Origin: Candidatus Woesearchaeota archaeon
Lineage (GTDB): Archaea > Nanoarchaeota > Nanoarchaeia > Woesearchaeales > GW2011-AR4
Assembly (NCBI GenBank): GCA_023259315.1
Contig: JAHFQL010000047.1
Span: forward strand, 1 to 9,007
Direction: 5' to 3'
Length of the DNA: 9,007 nucleotides
Of this stretch, positions 5,826 through 9,007 are shown in pieces (the first letter of the stretch is position 1; every line of letters begins with the position of its first letter). Made by a program: the position numbers and the translations under genes. Below the pieces are notes generated by a model, which was given only the letters and a program-made list of their open reading frames with translations, was not told the origin of the DNA and did no database searches.

Positions 5826-6950
5826 TCACAATATAATATACGGCTTCATCTTGAGCCTTATCGATTCCTCAATGTTCTTTTCATCCTCTGATGCAATGTA
5901 AACCTGCTTTTTCCTGTTTTTTTCGTACTGCTTTATCCTTGCCTTCATGACTTTTTGGTATTCCTTGACGTAATCATAAGGGTAATGGTCTATGTAAAGG
6001 TCAAGCTTTGGTATGTAAAATGAAGCCCTGAAATCATCTTTGTCAGCCCATGTGGCAACAGCATTGTACTGAAATAGCAAGTTATTATCAAACAGGAAAT
6101 TTGCAATCATCATCTCTGCCCTTGTCTTGACAAGATGGCCTGTTTTTGTCTTGAAAGTTGGCTCTGCGTTCTCCATTCTTTCCATAATTTCAGATGCTGT
6201 GACTTGCACTCCTCTTTCTCTCTTGATTTCGTCAAATAACGGAATTGCTTCCTTGTTTTCGTAATTCTTGTCCAAGTTTATGACACTGTCAAATGACTGC
6301 ACTGCATCTTTTATCCTGTTCATCAGCACTTCCAAGTGGCCTTTATTGTACCAGGCGTCTATATGGTTTCTGTCTATCTCTGCAGCCTTTGTAAAGCAGC
6401 TATGCGCAATCTTGATGTAATTCTTCTTTTGGTCTTCTTTCTTGTACTCTTCAATCTTTTTATCGCTTATCTCCCAATCTGTGTCCATTGAAATTCTGTA
6501 AGCGCCTGCCCTGTATCTTCCTTCAACAAATAATTTTTTCCTGTAGAAGCAGCTTCCCTTGCCCATCAATGCCCTGACTTTGTTTTCATCATCTGCCATT
6601 TCAATTTGCAGCGCTTTGTCAAAATAGTTTATTGACTCTTCAAAATTATCCAGATAAGAGTAGCAGGCTGCAATGTTGTAATTGCATTTAAACAGGAATT
6701 CCGCAGCATTCTTGAACATGTCCTGCTCGTTTCCTTTGTATGGGTAGAATTCCAAAGCCTTGTTGTATTCTTCGATTGCAGTTTTATACTGCTTGAGTTG
6801 TGCAAGCCTGTCAGCTTCCCTCTTTATTTCCTCTGCCTTCCTCATCTCTTCAGTTTCCCTGAAGGACTCCAGCTTATTTTTCTCGCTTCTTCTCTCTTCA
6901 CGCTTTTTTTTCTGATTTTCCAAGAACTGCTTTATCCTAGCGATTACCAT
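5826..6950 (-). CDS. TPR protein with a PD-(D/E)XK-like C-terminal domain
   Basis: This is a 374-residue soluble protein in three parts. Residues 1-50 are a highly charged helix rich in Lys, Arg and Glu, likely a coiled coil. Residues about 44-230 hold tetratricopeptide repeats: AIEEYNKALEFYP, then a repeat with YNIAACYSYLDNFEESINYFDKAL, and a later pair (AHSCFTKAAEIDRNHIDAWYNKGHLEVLMNRIKDAVQSFDSVINLD), interrupted by a 45-residue insert around 135-180. Residues about 265-374 read RAEMMIANFLFDNNLLFQYNA (E279), then DFRASFYIPKLDLYIDHYP. That is the layout of PD-(D/E)XK nuclease domains fused to helicase IV-type proteins, but the expected PDF and IE positions read ASF and ID. It may therefore be catalytically dead or unusual. 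TPRs imply a protein-binding role; partner unknown. A TATA box lies about 32 bases upstream of the ATG. Confidence 0.8.
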   Translation of the reverse strand: MVIARIKQFLENQKKKREERRSEKNKLESFRETEEMRKAEEIKREADRLAQLKQYKTAIEEYNKALEFYPYKGNEQDMFKNAAEFLFKCNYNIAACYSYLDNFEESINYFDKALQIEMADDENKVRALMGKGSCFYRKKLFVEGRYRAGAYRISMDTDWEISDKKIEEYKKEDQKKNYIKIAHSCFTKAAEIDRNHIDAWYNKGHLEVLMNRIKDAVQSFDSVINLDKNYENKEAIPLFDEIKRERGVQVTASEIMERMENAEPTFKTKTGHLVKTRAEMMIANFLFDNNLLFQYNAVATWADKDDFRASFYIPKLDLYIDHYPYDYVKEYQKVMKARIKQYEKNRKKQVYIASEDEKNIEESIRLKMKPYIIL

Positions 6951-6976
6951 TGCAAAGTAAATTATGCAAGCAGGAT

Positions 6977-6987
6977 GTATTTAAATT
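6977..6987 (-). promoter_or_regulatory. TATA box of the TPR gene
   Basis: Minus strand AATTTAAATAC, centred about 32 bases before the ATG at 6950, giving a leader of only a few bases. The core TTTAAAT is the same as in the exonuclease promoter. Confidence 0.55.
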
Positions 6988-7035
6988 TTTGGATTTTTTG
7001 ATTTTAAAGTTTTATTCTTAGATATTATTTAATTT

Positions 7036-7190
7036 TTCAATTCGCGACTTCGTCGCAAATTATTGTGCTCGGCGTTGCTGTTCTGCCACATCGCAACGCC
7101 TCGCCGATTTATTGAAATGAATTCGAGGCGAAATTTAGTGGTAGTCAAATTTCGCCGAGTGTAAATTTTGTTGCGAAGCAACGGATTGAA
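7036..7190. repeat. Hairpin-rich repeat element, copy B (short form)
   Basis: This is a 155-base element related to copy A at 3538-3752. Its ends are TTCAATTCGCGAC... and ...GTTGCGAAGCAACGGATTGAA, an imperfect terminal inverted repeat in which each end also folds on itself (GCGAC-TTC-GTCGC at 7044-7056; GTTGC-GAA-GCAAC near the right end). The core has TGTGCTCGGC (7064-7073), a perfect 8-base-pair hairpin GGCGTTGC/GCAACGCC (7071-7078/7093-7100) with the conserved loop TGTTCTGCCACATC, CCTCG/CGAGG (7099-7103/7124-7128), a 9-base-pair hairpin GGCGAAATT/AATTTCGCC (7127-7135/7148-7156), and an alternative outer pair CTCGGCG/CGCCGAG (7068-7074/7153-7159). It lacks the extra hairpins of copy A. It lies 22 bases past the stop of the Cas4-like gene and reads antisense to it when oriented like copy A. 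Confidence 0.85.
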
Positions 7191-7212
7191 TTGTTTGATT
7201 TTTATTTTAATA

Positions 7213-7836
7213 TCATTTTACCAAAGAAAACTCACACACTTTATTGTATTGGCAAACTGCGCATTTACTTGGGTTTTTTGTCGGCTCTGGTTTTCTTTTT
7301 TCTGACAAAACATCTCTTAGCCTTAGCATCGCCAATAAAAATTGCTCTTTATGCGCTCCTGTATATTTTTCCTTCCAGATTATTGAGCCGTCATCCCGAT
7401 TTTTTAGTACAGCATAGACTGGCTTGTTTATTAAATCCTTGAAAGTATTTTCCAGCAAATGGCAGTAAGCCCATATCTGTTTTCTTACACCAATGTATGC
7501 ATAATCATTTGGCTTGTCTTCAGTTATGTAAATTCCATCTTTGTCGCAGCTTAACTCATCGATTCTTCCCAGCAAAACAACATTGTTGCTTATGTGCTGT
7601 AGTTCAACTTCCCTTGATGTGACTAACTCTTCACTTTTAAAGAAATCTTCCCAAGTTGTCGGTGTTGCTGACTTTACAAAATCTTCATATTTGCCTTCAT
7701 GAATTAAAGCTCCTTCAACCATTGCTTTTGTTTCTATCAAAGGAAGTTTCTTTACTTTGCCCAAGTAAAGCTTTTGTTCGCAGAAGCTTGCTTCCTGAAA
7801 CCAAGAAGCGCCTATGATGACTGTTGGGTTTTGCAT
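7213..7836 (-). CDS. Stand-alone Cas4/RecB-like Fe-S exonuclease (PD-(D/E)XK)
   Basis: This is a 207-residue protein with the Cas4-type layout. One cysteine (Cys19, in SFCEQKLYL) and three at the C-terminus (Cys192, Cys195 and Cys201, in KCAVCQYNKVCEF) would hold a 4Fe-4S cluster. Between them lie the nuclease motifs: His46 in EGALIHEGK, Asp93 in GRIDEL, E106-D-K108 as the E-x-K of PD-(D/E)XK, and the QxxxY motif QIWAYCHLLE (Gln120, Tyr124). All catalytic positions look intact, so it should be an active metal-dependent nuclease on single-stranded or end-processed DNA. In CRISPR systems Cas4 trims spacer precursors, but no cas1, cas2 or repeat array is in the window. Stand-alone archaeal homologues have been linked to general DNA repair or mobile elements. 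Start ATG is supported by a TATA box about 28 bases upstream. Confidence 0.88.
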   Translation of the reverse strand: MQNPTVIIGASWFQEASFCEQKLYLGKVKKLPLIETKAMVEGALIHEGKYEDFVKSATPTTWEDFFKSEELVTSREVELQHISNNVVLLGRIDELSCDKDGIYITEDKPNDYAYIGVRKQIWAYCHLLENTFKDLINKPVYAVLKNRDDGSIIWKEKYTGAHKEQFLLAMLRLRDVLSEKRKPEPTKNPSKCAVCQYNKVCEFSLVK

Positions 7837-7858
7837 TATTTATTAGTAAAAGATGTTT

Positions 7859-7870
7859 GTATATAAAAAG
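7859..7870 (-). promoter_or_regulatory. TATA box of the Cas4-like gene
   Basis: Minus strand CTTTTTATATAC, centred about 28 bases before the ATG at 7836. It lies 14 bases from the oppositely directed nucleotidyltransferase promoter box, so the two divergent genes share a compact control region of about 100 bases. Confidence 0.55.
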
Positions 7871-7883
7871 TTAAGCGATTTAG

Positions 7884-7917
7884 CACTGGACATGCGTGCG
7901 TGTAAAGTTTATAAAGG
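7884..7917 (+). promoter_or_regulatory. Nucleotidyltransferase promoter: upstream box plus TATA
   Basis: CACTGGACATGC (7884-7895) is followed after 12 bases by TTTATAAAGG (7908-7917). The TATA centre is about 27 bases before the ATG at 7938, so the mRNA is probably leaderless. The two blocks are identical to those before the tRNA-like unit at 5598-5629. Confidence 0.6.
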
Positions 7918-7919
7918 TA

Positions 7920-7932
7920 TTAGTTATACTAA
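7920..7932 (+). promoter_or_regulatory. Possible operator, palindrome between TATA and start
   Basis: TTAGT-TAT-ACTAA is a perfect 5-base inverted repeat placed exactly where RNA polymerase would start. A bound repressor here would block transcription, as in autoregulated toxin-antitoxin operons. It is short and could be chance. Confidence 0.3.
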
Positions 7933-7937
7933 CTTAA

Positions 7938-8528
7938 ATGGTAAAATTTAAAATTAAGGATAATAAGTTAGCCATTGACAAGAATATCACTAAATTAGAT
8001 GAATTTGTGCTGGAAACAGTTGGGATTGTAAGCAAGTATGCAGAATACGTTATAATTGGGGGTTATGCGTCAATATTTTTTGGCAGAGCAAGGGCAACAG
8101 AAGACATAGATATTTTCATAAAGAAAATGGATTTTGAAAAATTTTCTAAAATGTTTGATGAATTTAATTCAAAAGCATTTGAATTCAATATAGAAGACAA
8201 AAAGTCGCTTTATTTTGATTATTTAAGTTATGGATTGCCAATTAATGTATGGAGAAAAAATTTTCCATTATTGAGGTTGGAGATAAAATTTGCCTTAAAA
8301 AATAGCCAAATAAAAGCGTTTGCAAATCCTTTTACAGTAAGTTTTGTTGATAAAAAACTAAAATTTGCCCAAATAGAATCACAAATAGCATACAAGCGAT
8401 ATATATTAAAGTCAGAAAAGGACTTGGAAGATGCAAAACATCTTGAACTGGTGTTTGAGGGTTTGAGTAAAGAATTAATACAAAAATATAAAAAGGAGTT
8501 TGAATACGGATTAGAGCATGGCAAGTGA
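7938..8528 (+). CDS. MNT/AbiEii-like nucleotidyltransferase (toxin-antitoxin type)
   Basis: This 196-residue protein belongs to the DNA polymerase beta-like nucleotidyltransferase superfamily. The active-site core is YVIIGGYASIFFGRARATEDIDIF (residues 37-60): the G-G before a helix and the DID pair (Asp56, Asp58) that bind metal and NTP. The third acidic residue is probably Glu115 in LRLEIKF. A C-terminal helical part contains KRYILKSEKDLEDAKHL (about 153-169), the K...R..KD..D pattern seen in AbiEii/DUF6036-type enzymes. Such enzymes add nucleotides to protein or tRNA targets and act as toxins or as antitoxins for HEPN partners. It overlaps the downstream 61-residue gene by 11 bases, indicating a coupled pair. 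Leaderless start at 7938 fits the TATA box. Which of the two is toxic, and the target, cannot be told from sequence. Confidence 0.85.
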   Translation: MVKFKIKDNKLAIDKNITKLDEFVLETVGIVSKYAEYVIIGGYASIFFGRARATEDIDIFIKKMDFEKFSKMFDEFNSKAFEFNIEDKKSLYFDYLSYGLPINVWRKNFPLLRLEIKFALKNSQIKAFANPFTVSFVDKKLKFAQIESQIAYKRYILKSEKDLEDAKHLELVFEGLSKELIQKYKKEFEYGLEHGK

Positions 8529-8703
8529 AAAAGAAATAAATACATTTGAAAGGATGAAATACGTGGAGAAATGGGCAAATTATGTAGTCACGCATAAAGA
8601 CTGGTCAAAATTGCAGAAGGACTTGATTGATTCGCAGCTTGAGAATGCTTTTAGGGTGAAATTGAGTAAAGAGCAGGTTAAGAGGATTAAAGAGATTAAA
8701 TAG
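8518..8703 (+). CDS. Small partner protein of the nucleotidyltransferase (possible antitoxin)
   Basis: This 61-residue charged, alpha-helical protein is not recognised as a named family. It contains FERMKYVEKWANYVVTHKDW near residues 10-29, DLIDSQLENAF in the middle and a basic end LSKEQVKRIKEIK. Its start ATG overlaps the end of the nucleotidyltransferase gene by 11 bases in another frame, so translation is probably coupled; a weak GGAG lies about 18 bases upstream. A two-gene unit of an MNT-type enzyme and a small charged helical protein resembles toxin-antitoxin and abortive infection modules. The stop is four bases before the convergent gene at 8708, leaving no room for a separate terminator. 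Confidence 0.7.
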   Translation: MASEKEINTFERMKYVEKWANYVVTHKDWSKLQKDLIDSQLENAFRVKLSKEQVKRIKEIK

Positions 8704-8707
8704 AAAC

Positions 8708-8995
8708 TTATAATTCTGGCTTATAGTCATTGAAATGCTTGATGCAGAAGATGATTAGTTTGTTTGCTAATTTTATATTATTTTTTATTTGCTCTTTTTT
8801 TTCTTTTGTATCATCTTGAAATTCACAGACACATAATTCTTCAAGCTCTTCGTCTAGGATTTCCCAATCACTTCTATTAAATAAGTAGCCAGCAATTCCA
8901 TCGGAGTTAGCGTATTCTACATAATAGGTTTTTCCTTTGTGTTCAACAGTAAAATGTTTAATTAAGACAGTTTGGATGAGTTTGATTTTAATCAC
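8708..8995 (-). CDS. Unrecognised small protein (start uncertain, may extend past window edge)
   Basis: The frame is open from its stop to the window edge. The first usable start inside is a GTG at 8995, giving 95 residues, and there is no ATG near it. A GGAAAGG stretch lies right at that GTG, too close to act as its ribosome binding site, so the true start may lie beyond base 9007. No family is recognised. The protein has an N-terminal beta-like part (KLIQTVLIKHFTVEHKGKTYYVEY), a middle with FNRSDWEILDEELEEL, a Cys pair (CVC), and a C-terminal helix from a lysine-rich stretch to FCIKHFNDY. It has no membrane segment. It converges with the nucleotidyltransferase pair with a 4-base gap. Confidence 0.6.
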   Translation of the reverse strand: MIKIKLIQTVLIKHFTVEHKGKTYYVEYANSDGIAGYLFNRSDWEILDEELEELCVCEFQDDTKEKKEQIKNNIKLANKLIIFCIKHFNDYKPEL

Positions 8996-9007
8996 CTTTC
9001 CAGATGA

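Noticed and set aside
8228..8595. Minus-strand open frames opposite the nucleotidyltransferase gene.
   Set aside because: The plus-strand frame carries conserved catalytic motifs; the antisense frames are rich in Phe, Cys and Ser and look like shadows.

Overview
This window is a gene-dense, AT-rich stretch of archaeal chromosome. The archaeal calls rest on a membrane-anchored LonB protease, an L35Ae ribosomal protein (a family confined to archaea and eukaryotes), a solitary TctA/DUF112-type membrane protein, and TATA-like boxes centred about 24-32 bases before most start codons, implying leaderless or near-leaderless mRNAs. Small genes, AT richness and many unrecognised proteins suggest a DPANN-type lineage (Woesearchaeota/Pacearchaeota-like). 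That placement is inference.

Layout. 1-1782 (-): LonB, missing only its last residues at the window edge. 1949-3507 (+): a two-gene operon, a membrane-anchored OB-fold protein followed by a TctA-like membrane protein, with a 1-base overlap. 3508-3818: no gene; a hairpin-rich repeat (copy A, 3538-3752) and the L35Ae promoter. 3819-4076 (+): L35Ae. 4189-4737 (+): an unrecognised 182-residue protein, convergent with and overlapping a DEDD-type 3'-5' exonuclease (4693-5481, -). 5482-5825: no protein gene is supported. It holds a promoter followed by an excellent 5' half of a tRNA with Asp anticodon GTC and no T arm, then a T-run that overlaps the exonuclease promoter. 5826-6950 (-): a TPR protein whose C-terminal domain resembles a degenerate PD-(D/E)XK nuclease. 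7036-7190: copy B of the hairpin repeat. 7213-7836 (-): a stand-alone Cas4/RecB-like Fe-S nuclease with no CRISPR array nearby. 7938-8703 (+): an MNT/AbiEii-like nucleotidyltransferase overlapping a 61-residue partner, resembling a toxin-antitoxin pair. 8708-8995 (-): a small unrecognised gene, possibly cut by the window edge.

Most notable points. (1) The tRNA-like half is a candidate for one piece of a split tRNA, or a T-armless/decayed tRNA derivative. (2) Its promoter shares a 12-base upstream box plus a 10-base TATA box with the nucleotidyltransferase promoter 2.3 kb away. (3) The two hairpin repeats keep a 14-base loop while their stem shows paired, compensatory changes, so folding appears to be selected. 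The genes otherwise look like independently transcribed housekeeping and DNA/RNA-metabolism units, with an accessory-like section from about 5.8 kb to the right end.
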